DNA from: JL08 sp039969355
Lineage (GTDB): Bacteria; Pseudomonadota; Alphaproteobacteria; Rhodobacterales; Rhodobacteraceae
Reading direction: 5' to 3'
Length of the DNA stretch: 64,000 nt
NCBI GenBank assembly: GCA_039969355.1
Contig: JBDVOA010000026.1
Span: forward strand, 133,534 to 197,533
The first letter of the stretch is position 1. Each line of letters opens with the position of its first letter. The position numbers and the translations under genes were made by a program. Positions 43,015 to 50,981 of the stretch are shown here, piece by piece. Under the pieces are notes generated by a model, which saw nothing but the letters and a program-made list of their open reading frames with translations, had not been told where the DNA came from and made no database searches.

Positions 43015-43660
43015 TCTTCGAAACAATGGGCGGAATGAAATTTCGCAAATAAGACAGCATTGCCAGTGACGCAAAGCGATTGCTGTCCTCATCCAGCTGA
43101 CCTTTTTCCATGTAGTCCAATGACACCATCAGGGTGGCGATCTCAATGGCTTGGAAGAAGACTCGGTCCATCTCAGGCGCATCAGGAATAGCGTAAACCG
43201 AGTAGATCATCTGGCGTAGCCGGTACGCGATATTCTTTTCTCGTATTTGTTTGTCGATACGGACTTCCGCCGGCATATGACGCCCTAGAAAAATTTGGCG
43301 ACGGGCGAGGCTTTTGCGGTGGAATTGCAATGCACGGTCCAACCAAAGGTGAACGATGTCCTCCCATGTTGTGATCCCGTCCATATCAAACGGCGCAAAA
43401 CATACCTCGTTGAAAAGCACGGTCTGATCTTCAGCGATGGCGCGGATGAGGTCAACTTTGCCAGGGTAGAAGTGATAACAAGAGGGCAGTGGGATTTCGG
43501 CCGCCGCCGCAATGTCCTGATAAGACACATCTTCGATCGGTGTCGTCTCGAAGATTTTGACCGCAGTTTCGATCAACTTGCGTCGGCGTTTTAGGCCCCG
43601 CTTTTGTGGACCGCGTGCCGCCGTGCGAATGCCGTCGGATTGAGGGGCTATTTGTTTCAC
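43007..43660 (-). CDS. TetR-family transcriptional regulator
   Basis: A 217-residue repressor. The N-terminal helix-turn-helix reads VSYQDIAAAAEIPLPSCYHF near residues 45-64 with the following YHFYPGKVDLIRAI. A basic N-terminal tail (RGPQKRGLKRRRK) precedes it. It is convergent with the aminotransferase and oriented away from acoX, so it could control either gene set. Confidence 0.8.
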   Translation of the reverse strand: MKQIAPQSDGIRTAARGPQKRGLKRRRKLIETAVKIFETTPIEDVSYQDIAAAAEIPLPSCYHFYPGKVDLIRAIAEDQTVLFNEVCFAPFDMDGITTWEDIVHLWLDRALQFHRKSLARRQIFLGRHMPAEVRIDKQIREKNIAYRLRQMIYSVYAIPDAPEMDRVFFQAIEIATLMVSLDYMEKGQLDEDSNRFASLAMLSYLRNFIPPIVSKIG

Positions 43661-43677
43661 TGATCCATATCGCTTTG

Positions 43678-43917
43678 TTATTTCCTAAACGCTGACCTCG
43701 ATGGGGTGTTGTCGTGGTCCATGCCTTGCGCCGTGATACCCAAACTCATACTGCCATCAACCGCAAGTGTCTGCCCCGTGATGCAGAGGCTCTCGCCGAT
43801 CGCAAAGGACTGGTAAACACTGACAAGACCATCCATTTCTTCCAGACGTGCGGCGGCACGGCCCATCTCAGATGCGCCTCCGGTACTCGAGTTCCACTTG
43901 CTGTTTAGGTAGGGCAT
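43678..43917 (-). pseudogene. C-terminal remnant of an SDR oxidoreductase
   Basis: A 79-residue frame. GRAAARLEEMDGLVS and SLCITGQTLAVDGSMSLG are the C-terminal hallmarks of short-chain dehydrogenases (the final strand and ITGQxxxVDGG), with two changes (SM for GM; a degraded middle). The N-terminal catalytic and NAD portions are absent, so this is a gene fragment, 17 bases downstream of the TetR start on the same strand. It may have been the acetoin reductase or another partner of the aco genes. Confidence 0.55.
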
Positions 43918-44090
43918 GTGGCGATCCAGACTGAAAGTCTATCCGGTTATACCGTGAAATCTGGCGCGATGCATTGTTAGTTTGTGGTTTAAATTCCATT
44001 CGATGTCCGAAAAGGATAGTTCAACTGCCTTTACTAAATCAAATACTTTTGACTTAATGAAAGCAATCGAATCTGAATGGGCTTTCTCCG

Positions 44091-45086
44091 TTGATCAAGT
44101 TCGGCATCATTGCGAACCCGTATTCGGGCAAGGATATCCGGCGCATCGTCAGCGGGGCGCGAGTCATATCGCATCAGGAAAAGGCTAACATTATCAAACG
44201 CCTTGTCGCCGGACTGAAAGCGGTTGGGGATTGCGAAATTTTGCTGATGCCGGACGGCTCTGGTTTGGCGCGCAAGATCACCGAAATCGGTGAGTTCGAC
44301 GCCAGACTTGTTGATCTATCCGAGCTGACCGGCACTTGGCGCGACACGTATCGCGCGACTTCAGCGATGGTCGATGAAGGTGTTGATGTCATCGTAACGT
44401 TGGGCGGGGATGGGACGAACCGCATCGTGGCCAAGGCCTGCAAAGATGTGCCGCTGCTTCCGATTTCAACGGGAACCAACAATGCGTTTCCGCAATTGAT
44501 CGAAGGGACGCTTGCAGGATTGGCTGCGGCCAAGGTCGCAAGAATGGGCGACTTTGTAAAACGGTCCTGTACCCAAAAGCCTGTCCTGGAAATTGTCGAT
44601 GTTCGTGGCGCCGTCGTTGATGTCGCCTTGGTTGATATTGCGATTGTGCAATCCAGCATTCGCGGCGCTTTGGCCGTTTGGGACGTGGCAGAAATCTACG
44701 CTGCACTTGTGACGTCTGCACGGGCGGATGTGATTGGTTTGTCGGCAATTGCTGGGTCTGTTGTAGACTTGGGCGCGCCTGCCATTGTGCACCTTGATCA
44801 AAGCGGCACCCCCGTGCAGGCCGCTATTGCCCCCGGCATTGTGGATACTGTCAGGGTCAAAAGTGCGCAGGTTCTCCAGGAGGGTATTCTGGTTCCCTTA
44901 GGGCCCAACGGTGCAATGCTGGCTCTGGATGGGGAGCGTGAAATTCGCCTCACCCCAGAACGACCCCTATTCGCAAGGTTTTCAACCGAAGGCCCATGGG
45001 TCGTCGATATTCAGGCGGCCCTATCCGCCAGACCAAACACTCAAACACCATCACGACCAACAAAGGATGTGGCCCATGGGACTTAG
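44091..45086 (+). CDS. acoX: AcoX family NAD-kinase-like protein
   Basis: A 331-residue protein matching AcoX of acetoin operons, related to ATP-NAD/diacylglycerol kinases: FGIIANPYSGKDIRRIVSGA at the start and VIVTLGGDGTNRIVAKAC with the GGDGT motif near residue 103. Function is unknown in the family. There is no ATG upstream; translation must begin at the TTG at 44091 (frame blocked by a stop at 44058-44060). The stop overlaps acoA by 11 bases. Confidence 0.82.
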   Translation: MIKFGIIANPYSGKDIRRIVSGARVISHQEKANIIKRLVAGLKAVGDCEILLMPDGSGLARKITEIGEFDARLVDLSELTGTWRDTYRATSAMVDEGVDVIVTLGGDGTNRIVAKACKDVPLLPISTGTNNAFPQLIEGTLAGLAAAKVARMGDFVKRSCTQKPVLEIVDVRGAVVDVALVDIAIVQSSIRGALAVWDVAEIYAALVTSARADVIGLSAIAGSVVDLGAPAIVHLDQSGTPVQAAIAPGIVDTVRVKSAQVLQEGILVPLGPNGAMLALDGEREIRLTPERPLFARFSTEGPWVVDIQAALSARPNTQTPSRPTKDVAHGT

Positions 45087-46059
45087 CAAGAAGCTGATGA
45101 CTCAATTGTTCACCAACTTGGTGCGCGCCTACCATTTTGACGAACTGTTTGCGCGACGTCTCACGCGCGGCGAATTGATCGGGTTCTATCACCCCGCGGC
45201 GGGCCACTATGCCCCCGGCGTTGCCGCCGGCACCGTTCTTGAAAAAGAGGACTACATGTGGCCGCACCACCGCGCGCACGGGGTGCCGCACATGTTGTCC
45301 AAGGGCTGCGACATCAAATATTTCCTTGCCGAACACACCGGCAAGGAAACCGGTTGTTGCTCTGGCCGCACGTCTTGGCATTGGTCTTATCCCGAGTTCG
45401 GTATTTTCGGAATGACAGGCTTCATCGGCGGCGGGTTTTCCCAGATGGTCGGCTATGGCTGGGCTGCGCAAAAGAACGGCCGCAAGCAAGTCGCGATGAG
45501 CTGTACAGGCGACGGATCTTTCAACAATGGCCGCGCACATGAAAGCATGTTGATGGCGTCCAACTGGAAGCTGCCCATCATTTTTCTGTGCGAGAACAAC
45601 GGCTGGGCTATCCACTCACGGATTGAAGACATGCACCCGACTGAAGATATCGCATCCTTGGCGCCGGGATTGAACATCCCGGCGGCCATTGTGGACGGGC
45701 AAGACGTTTTCGCGTGTGCCGAAGCCCTGCAAGAGGCAGTCAAACGCGCCCGCAAAGGTGACGGGCCGACGTTGATCGAGGCCAAGACAGTCCGCTGGCG
45801 TGAACATGACATCGGCACGCCTGATCTGGATGGATACCGGCAGCGCACCAAGGAAGAGCTGGAAGCGCTGCACGATCGTGACCCGCTCAAGATTGCGACG
45901 CAGCAGGTCTTGGAAACAAAGCTGCTGACACAAGCGCAGATTGACAAAATCCATGAGGACGCTTTGGCCGAATGCGACGCCTGCGAAAAGTTCGCAGACG
46001 AAAGCGCAATCGCCGAGCCAACCGTCGAAGAATTGCGCGCCAGTGTTTACGCCGACTGA
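45076..46059 (+). CDS. acoA: Thiamine-diphosphate dehydrogenase E1 alpha subunit, AcoA-like
   Basis: A 327-residue E1 alpha protein. The thiamine diphosphate motif begins CTGDGSFNNGRAHESMLM and ends IIFLCENNGWAI (GDG-x-NN). Odd features: in most AcoA/PdhA proteins an active-site loop reads GKGGSMH; here the position reads SGRTSWHWSYPEFG, and the substrate-side GHYAPGVAAG replaces the usual GQEA. The serine loop seen in PDH is missing. The start at 45076 follows AAGGAT and overlaps acoX. Assigned to the Aco group by order with acoX, acoB, acoC and lpd; real substrate may differ. Confidence 0.78.
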   Translation: MGLSKKLMTQLFTNLVRAYHFDELFARRLTRGELIGFYHPAAGHYAPGVAAGTVLEKEDYMWPHHRAHGVPHMLSKGCDIKYFLAEHTGKETGCCSGRTSWHWSYPEFGIFGMTGFIGGGFSQMVGYGWAAQKNGRKQVAMSCTGDGSFNNGRAHESMLMASNWKLPIIFLCENNGWAIHSRIEDMHPTEDIASLAPGLNIPAAIVDGQDVFACAEALQEAVKRARKGDGPTLIEAKTVRWREHDIGTPDLDGYRQRTKEELEALHDRDPLKIATQQVLETKLLTQAQIDKIHEDALAECDACEKFADESAIAEPTVEELRASVYAD

Positions 46060-46080
46060 TCGCGGATAGGGAGAATTACA

Positions 46081-47046
46081 ATGGTTCAGATGACATATGT
46101 TGAGGCGATCAAGAGCGCCATCCAAGAAGAAATGCGCGCAGATGACAGCGTGTTTATGGTCGGGCAGGACATTCGGGGTGCGATCTACCCACACTCGAAA
46201 GGTCTTGTTGAAGAATTCGGTGAGGATCGTATCGTCGATACCCCGATGTCAGAGTTTGGCATGTTCGGAACGGCGTTCGGTGCTGCGATGACGGGTGAGT
46301 ATCGCCCGATTGTCGACTTCATGTTCGCCGCCTGTAGTTTCTGCGCAGGTGAGACGCTGATGGTTCAGTTGGGGCAGCAGTATTTCTTACACGGCTCACA
46401 AACGCCGGTTCCAATGGTGATTTTGGGGGCCTGTGGCACGGGCAAAAGATTGGCCAATGACCACTCTTACATCCCCCGCGCGGAAATTCTGCACCGCCCT
46501 GGATTGAAATATGTGTTCCCGTCCACGCCGGCGGACGCCAAGGGCCTTATGGCTTCTGCGATCCGCGACAACAATCCGGTCTTCTTCCTCTACCACTACG
46601 ACTTGCTAATGGACAAAGGTGAGGTGCCCGAAGGGCAATATTACATTCCGCTGGGTGAAACCGAAGTAAAGCGCGAAGGCACTGACATTACGGTTCTGGC
46701 CAACGGGCTTATGTACAAACACGCAATGGAAGTGGCCGAAAAGCTGGAAGGGGAAATCAACGTCGAGGTTCTTGATCCACGCTCGTTCGAACCCTTTGAT
46801 CTTGATACGCTCCTGGCGTCACTGGAAAAGACCAACCACCTTGTCATCGTGGACGAAGACCACGCCCGTTGTGGTTTCGCAGCAGAGGTCATGGCGCAGG
46901 TGTTCGAGAAGGGTTTTGATCTTTTGGATGCCCCGATTGAGCGGGTCTGCATTGAAAACATGCCAATCCCCGGGGGCTACATGGAACCTACTGTCGTGCC
47001 GACGCCCGAAAAGGTCGAAGCCGCAATTCGCCGCGTTCTGGCATAG
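46081..47046 (+). CDS. acoB: Thiamine-diphosphate dehydrogenase E1 beta subunit, AcoB-like
   Basis: A 321-residue transketolase-like E1 beta. MTYVEAIKSAIQEEMRADDS at the start, VDTPMSEFGMFGTAFGAAMTG, PADAKGLMASAIRDNNPVFF and EVLDPRSFEPFDLDTLLASL are family features, and HLVIVDEDHARCGF precedes the C-terminal part. Together with AcoA it forms the E1 component that decarboxylates the substrate and passes the acyl unit to the lipoyl group of E2. It follows AcoA by 21 bases with RBS AGGGAG. Confidence 0.85.
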   Translation: MVQMTYVEAIKSAIQEEMRADDSVFMVGQDIRGAIYPHSKGLVEEFGEDRIVDTPMSEFGMFGTAFGAAMTGEYRPIVDFMFAACSFCAGETLMVQLGQQYFLHGSQTPVPMVILGACGTGKRLANDHSYIPRAEILHRPGLKYVFPSTPADAKGLMASAIRDNNPVFFLYHYDLLMDKGEVPEGQYYIPLGETEVKREGTDITVLANGLMYKHAMEVAEKLEGEINVEVLDPRSFEPFDLDTLLASLEKTNHLVIVDEDHARCGFAAEVMAQVFEKGFDLLDAPIERVCIENMPIPGGYMEPTVVPTPEKVEAAIRRVLA

Positions 47047-47057
47047 GGAGCAGCACA

Positions 47058-48317
47058 ATGGCACATCCAATCAAAATGCCCAAAGTCGCGATGGCGATGA
47101 ACGAAGGCACCGTTACGGAATGGCTGGTGGGCGAGGGCGCGAAGGTTTCCCGCAACCAAGAGCTGTTTTCCATCGAAACTGAAAAGACGGCTTATGAAGT
47201 TGAGGGGACCCATGAAGGGTTCCTGCATATTACCGTGCCCAAAGGTGAAACCGTACCAGTTGAGGCGGTCGTTGGCTACATCGCCGAAAGCGAAGCTGAG
47301 TTGGCAGAGTTGCAGGCCGCAGGCGCTGCGGTTGCCGCGTCAGCATCAGCACCTGAACCGGTTGCAGAGGTCGCCGCAAAGGCGGCACCAACAGCACCTG
47401 CAGCGCCACCCCAAGTAGCGGCCAGTGGCACCGACAGGATCAAGGCTTCGCCGCTCGCGAAACGTATGGCGCAAATGGATGGGATCGACTTGGCGCAAGT
47501 TGCAGGAACGGGCCCCGGTGGACGTATCAAAAAACGCGACATCTTGGCCCATGACGCGGGGTCGGCCACGACGACGTCGGCGGAAACGGCAGATCACGGG
47601 CGCACTGTCAAAGCGCGCGTGCCTCTAACGGGTATGCGTGGGGCAATCGCGGATGCGATGGCAAAAGCCAATGCAGAAACGGCACACACTCACATCTTCG
47701 GCGAAATTGATATTTCGGAAACACTCGCGATGCGCAAACGCTTTGTCGCCAAGGCCGAAAAGCTGGGTACCAAAGTGTCGATGAATGCGATTTTCATGAA
47801 AGCGATGGCAGTCGCCGCGCGTCATGTACCGATCGCCAACGCGACGCTTGAAAATGGTGAGGTGATCATTTGGAACAATGTCAACATCGGCATGGCCGTA
47901 TCGCTGGAAGGCCAAACCGAGTTTGATAGCGGTTTGATTGTGCCTGTAGTCAAGGACGTGCAAAGCAAAGGCTTGGTCGAAATTGACCTTGAAATTCGCC
48001 GTCTGATCGCTGCAGCACGTGACGGATCCCTTGCGCCTGACGACACCAAAGGCGGCACGATTACGTTGAGCTCGACCGCTGGATTCTGGCCCGGATATGC
48101 GACCTCAACGGCGCTGATTAACGTGCCGCAGGTGATGATCGTGCAGCCATCGACCGCAGTGCAAAAACCCGTTGTTGTGGACGGCAAAATTGTCATTCGG
48201 GACATGATGCCGATCTCTCTCACAATGGATCACCGTGCCTTGGATGGGGTGCCGTTCGCTAAGTTCTATACGATTTTCCATGAGTGTCTGGCCGATCCAG
48301 ACACGATGTTGGCGTGA
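47058..48317 (+). CDS. acoC: Dihydrolipoamide acyltransferase E2, AcoC-like
   Basis: A 419-residue protein with three parts. A lipoyl domain occupies residues 1-80 with the lipoyl lysine Lys43 in IETEKTAYEVEG. An Ala-rich linker (residues 90-125) leads to the E3-binding domain (ASPLAKRMAQMDGIDLAQVA, near residues 134-153, followed by GTGPGGRIKKRD). The catalytic domain ends with LTMDHRALDGVPFAKF. The E2 transfers the acyl group to CoA. Adjacent to acoB with RBS AGGGAG. Confidence 0.88.
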   Translation: MAHPIKMPKVAMAMNEGTVTEWLVGEGAKVSRNQELFSIETEKTAYEVEGTHEGFLHITVPKGETVPVEAVVGYIAESEAELAELQAAGAAVAASASAPEPVAEVAAKAAPTAPAAPPQVAASGTDRIKASPLAKRMAQMDGIDLAQVAGTGPGGRIKKRDILAHDAGSATTTSAETADHGRTVKARVPLTGMRGAIADAMAKANAETAHTHIFGEIDISETLAMRKRFVAKAEKLGTKVSMNAIFMKAMAVAARHVPIANATLENGEVIIWNNVNIGMAVSLEGQTEFDSGLIVPVVKDVQSKGLVEIDLEIRRLIAAARDGSLAPDDTKGGTITLSSTAGFWPGYATSTALINVPQVMIVQPSTAVQKPVVVDGKIVIRDMMPISLTMDHRALDGVPFAKFYTIFHECLADPDTMLA

Positions 48318-48327
48318 GGGTGAGCGC

Positions 48328-49767
48328 ATGAGCAATTATGACGTCATCATCATTGGAACCGGTCCCGGTGGGTACGTTGCCGCAATTCGTGCAGCGCAAC
48401 TGGGGCTGAAAACAGCCGTGGTCGAACGTGAACATCTTGGCGGTATTTGTCTGAATTGGGGATGCATCCCGACAAAGGCGTTGCTGCGCTCGGCTGAGAT
48501 GCTGGCCTTTGCAGGGCGGTTTGAGGAATACGGGCTGGCGCTCAAGGGATCGGTTGCACCTGATTTGGCCAAGATCGTTGAGCGGTCACGCGGCGCGTCG
48601 GCGCGACTGAACGGCGGAATTGGCTACTTGATGAAAAAGAACGGCATCGACGTCATTTGGGGTGAGGCCAAGCTGGACGGCAAGGGTAAGATCACCGTGA
48701 GTGCGCCCAACAAAAAGCCAATGGAGCCGCAGCATCCCATGCCCAAGGGTGTCGCCGGGCCGGGCAGCTATTCGGCGAAACATATCATTCTAGCGACAGG
48801 TGCACGTCCGCGTGTATTGCCCGGAATCGAGCCGGATGACGATCTGATCTGGACCTATTTTGAAGCGATGGTGCCCAAAGAGATGCCCAAATCCTTGATC
48901 GTGATGGGATCAGGCGCGATTGGCATCGAATTTGCATCGTTTTATGCGGCGATGGGTGTGGATGTGACGGTGGTTGAGGTCATGGATCGTATCTTGCCAG
49001 TCGAAGACGCTGAAATCTCTGCCCTTGCGCAAAAACAGCTTGAGAAACATGGGCTGAAGTTTCGGCTTGGGGCCGAGGTAACGGGCGTCAAGAAGGGCAA
49101 AGGCAGCCTTACGGCGACGATTGAGCAGAGTGGCAAGACTGAAGACCTAAAGGCAGATCGCATGATTTCGGCTGTCGGTGTTCAAGGCAATATCGAAGAT
49201 TTGGGCCTAGAAGCTTTGGGCGTCAAAACCGACCGCGGCTGCGTCGTGATCGACGGGTTAGGTAAGACAAATGTCACGGGTATCTACGCCATTGGTGATG
49301 TCGCTGGTCCGCCGATGCTGGCCCATAAGGCCGAGCATGAAGGCGTCTTATGCGTCGAGAAGATTGCAGGATTGCCGAACTTACATCCCATGGACAAGTC
49401 TCAGGTGCCGGGCTGCACCTATTGTCACCCGCAGGTTGCGTCTGTCGGTCTGACCGAAGCTGCGGCCAAAGAGGCTGGTCATAAGATTAAAGTCGGACGT
49501 TTCCCGTTTGCAGCCAATGGGAAAGCTATCGCTCTTGGCGAAGATGGCGGGCTGATTAAGACCATATTTGACGCAACAACCGGAGAGCTTCTGGGCGCCC
49601 ATATGGTCGGGGCAGAAGTCACGGAGCTGATCCAAGGCTTTGTCACAGCGATGGGTCTTGAGACAACCGAAGAGGACCTGATGCATATCGTTTTTCCGCA
49701 TCCAACTCTGTCCGAAATGATGAAAGAAAGCGTGCTGGATGCCTATGGTCGCGCACTGAATGCATAA
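48328..49767 (+). CDS. lpdA: Dihydrolipoyl dehydrogenase (E3)
   Basis: A 479-residue flavoprotein. VIIIGTGPGGYVAAIRAAQL is the FAD turn, the redox disulfide is Cys41 and Cys46 in GGICLNWGCIPTKALL, the NAD motif is MGSGAIGIEFASF and the C-terminal catalytic His-Glu pair is in FPHPTLSEMMKE. It reoxidises dihydrolipoamide of the AcoABC complex. Start at ATG 48328, since the upstream frame would overlap acoC. Confidence 0.92.
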   Translation: MSNYDVIIIGTGPGGYVAAIRAAQLGLKTAVVEREHLGGICLNWGCIPTKALLRSAEMLAFAGRFEEYGLALKGSVAPDLAKIVERSRGASARLNGGIGYLMKKNGIDVIWGEAKLDGKGKITVSAPNKKPMEPQHPMPKGVAGPGSYSAKHIILATGARPRVLPGIEPDDDLIWTYFEAMVPKEMPKSLIVMGSGAIGIEFASFYAAMGVDVTVVEVMDRILPVEDAEISALAQKQLEKHGLKFRLGAEVTGVKKGKGSLTATIEQSGKTEDLKADRMISAVGVQGNIEDLGLEALGVKTDRGCVVIDGLGKTNVTGIYAIGDVAGPPMLAHKAEHEGVLCVEKIAGLPNLHPMDKSQVPGCTYCHPQVASVGLTEAAAKEAGHKIKVGRFPFAANGKAIALGEDGGLIKTIFDATTGELLGAHMVGAEVTELIQGFVTAMGLETTEEDLMHIVFPHPTLSEMMKESVLDAYGRALNA

Positions 49768-49778
49768 GAGAAAGAGCT

Positions 49779-50957
49779 ATGACCGATATCGTAATTCTAT
49801 CCGGTGCTCGCACGGCAATTGGCACGTTCGGGGGCGCATTAGCATCCAAAACGCCGATTGAGTTGGCGACCCATGTGGCACAGGCTGTCCTTGAACGAGC
49901 CAAAGTTGATCCAAGCAATATCGGGCACGTCGTATTTGGCCATGTGATCAACACAGAACCCAAGGATATGTACCTAAGTCGGGTTGCCGCGATCGGCGCA
50001 GGCATTCCCGAATCGACACCTGCCATGAATGTGAACCGGCTCTGCGGATCTGGTGCGCAAGCGATTGTTTCGGCAGTGCAATCTCTGATACTCGGGGACG
50101 CAGACTATGCGCTGGCGGGTGGAGCGGAGGTTATGTCGCGTAGCCCTCATATCCTTCCGTCAGCCCGGTTTGGACAGAAGATGGGCGACACCCAAGCGAT
50201 CGATATGATGATCGGTGCCCTCAGTGATCCGTTTGGTGCGGGGCACATGGGGATCACCGCTGAGAACGTGGCAAATGAAAAGAGCATTTCGCGTGAGGCG
50301 CAGGATGCGTTTGCAGCAGAAAGCCAGCACCGTGCGACGGAGGCCCAAGCTGCGGGGCACTTCGAGGATCAGATAGTGCCCATTGATGTCAAAGTCCGGC
50401 GCGAGATCGCGATGTTTGATACGGACGAACACATCAAACCGGATGCGACGCTTGAAGGGCTTGCCACGCTGCGGCCCGCATTCCGAAAAGATGGTTCAGT
50501 CACTGCAGGCAACGCAAGTGGGCTTAATGATGGGGCGGCGGCGTTGGTTTTGGCCACCGCCGCGGCGGCAAAACGAGACGGCCGGACACCTCTGGTGCGG
50601 ATTGTCGGATACGCCCACGCTGGAGTGCGGCCAGAAGTGATGGGCCTTGGCCCGATCCCCGCGGTCGAAAAGCTGATGCAGCGCACGGGGCTAAGCATTT
50701 CTGATTTTGATGTCATAGAATCCAACGAGGCGTTTGCCGCCCAAGCCTGTGCGGTGAACGAAGGCCTTGGCCTTGATCCTGCGAAGGTAAATCCAAACGG
50801 CGGGGCGATTGCCCTTGGCCACCCCATCGGTGCGACTGGCACGATAATCACCATCAAGTGCCTGTCCGAATTACAGCGCATCAAAGGTCGTTACGGCTTG
50901 GTGACGATGTGCATCGGTGGCGGTCAGGGCATTGCGCTGGCCATTGAGCTACTTTGA
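49779..50957 (+). CDS. Acetyl-CoA acetyltransferase / beta-ketothiolase
   Basis: A 392-residue thiolase. The acyl-carrying cysteine is Cys89 in VNRLCGSGAQAI, the His residue is in GGAIALGHPIGATG near residue 346 and the second Cys in MCIGGGQGIAL near residue 377. SGARTAIGTFGGAL opens the family pattern. It can split or form acetoacetyl-CoA or longer 3-oxoacyl-CoA. It follows lpdA by 11 bases. Confidence 0.9.
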   Translation: MTDIVILSGARTAIGTFGGALASKTPIELATHVAQAVLERAKVDPSNIGHVVFGHVINTEPKDMYLSRVAAIGAGIPESTPAMNVNRLCGSGAQAIVSAVQSLILGDADYALAGGAEVMSRSPHILPSARFGQKMGDTQAIDMMIGALSDPFGAGHMGITAENVANEKSISREAQDAFAAESQHRATEAQAAGHFEDQIVPIDVKVRREIAMFDTDEHIKPDATLEGLATLRPAFRKDGSVTAGNASGLNDGAAALVLATAAAAKRDGRTPLVRIVGYAHAGVRPEVMGLGPIPAVEKLMQRTGLSISDFDVIESNEAFAAQACAVNEGLGLDPAKVNPNGGAIALGHPIGATGTIITIKCLSELQRIKGRYGLVTMCIGGGQGIALAIELL

Positions 50958-50981
50958 CCCCTTGATCCAAAGGAACATCCT

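Noticed and set aside
30069..43660. Straight assignment of the 30-43 kb cluster to ectoine degradation
   Set aside because: The ectoine hydrolase and acetyl-DABA deacetylase genes and the ectoine importer are absent within the window, and HyuAB is not part of the known pathway.
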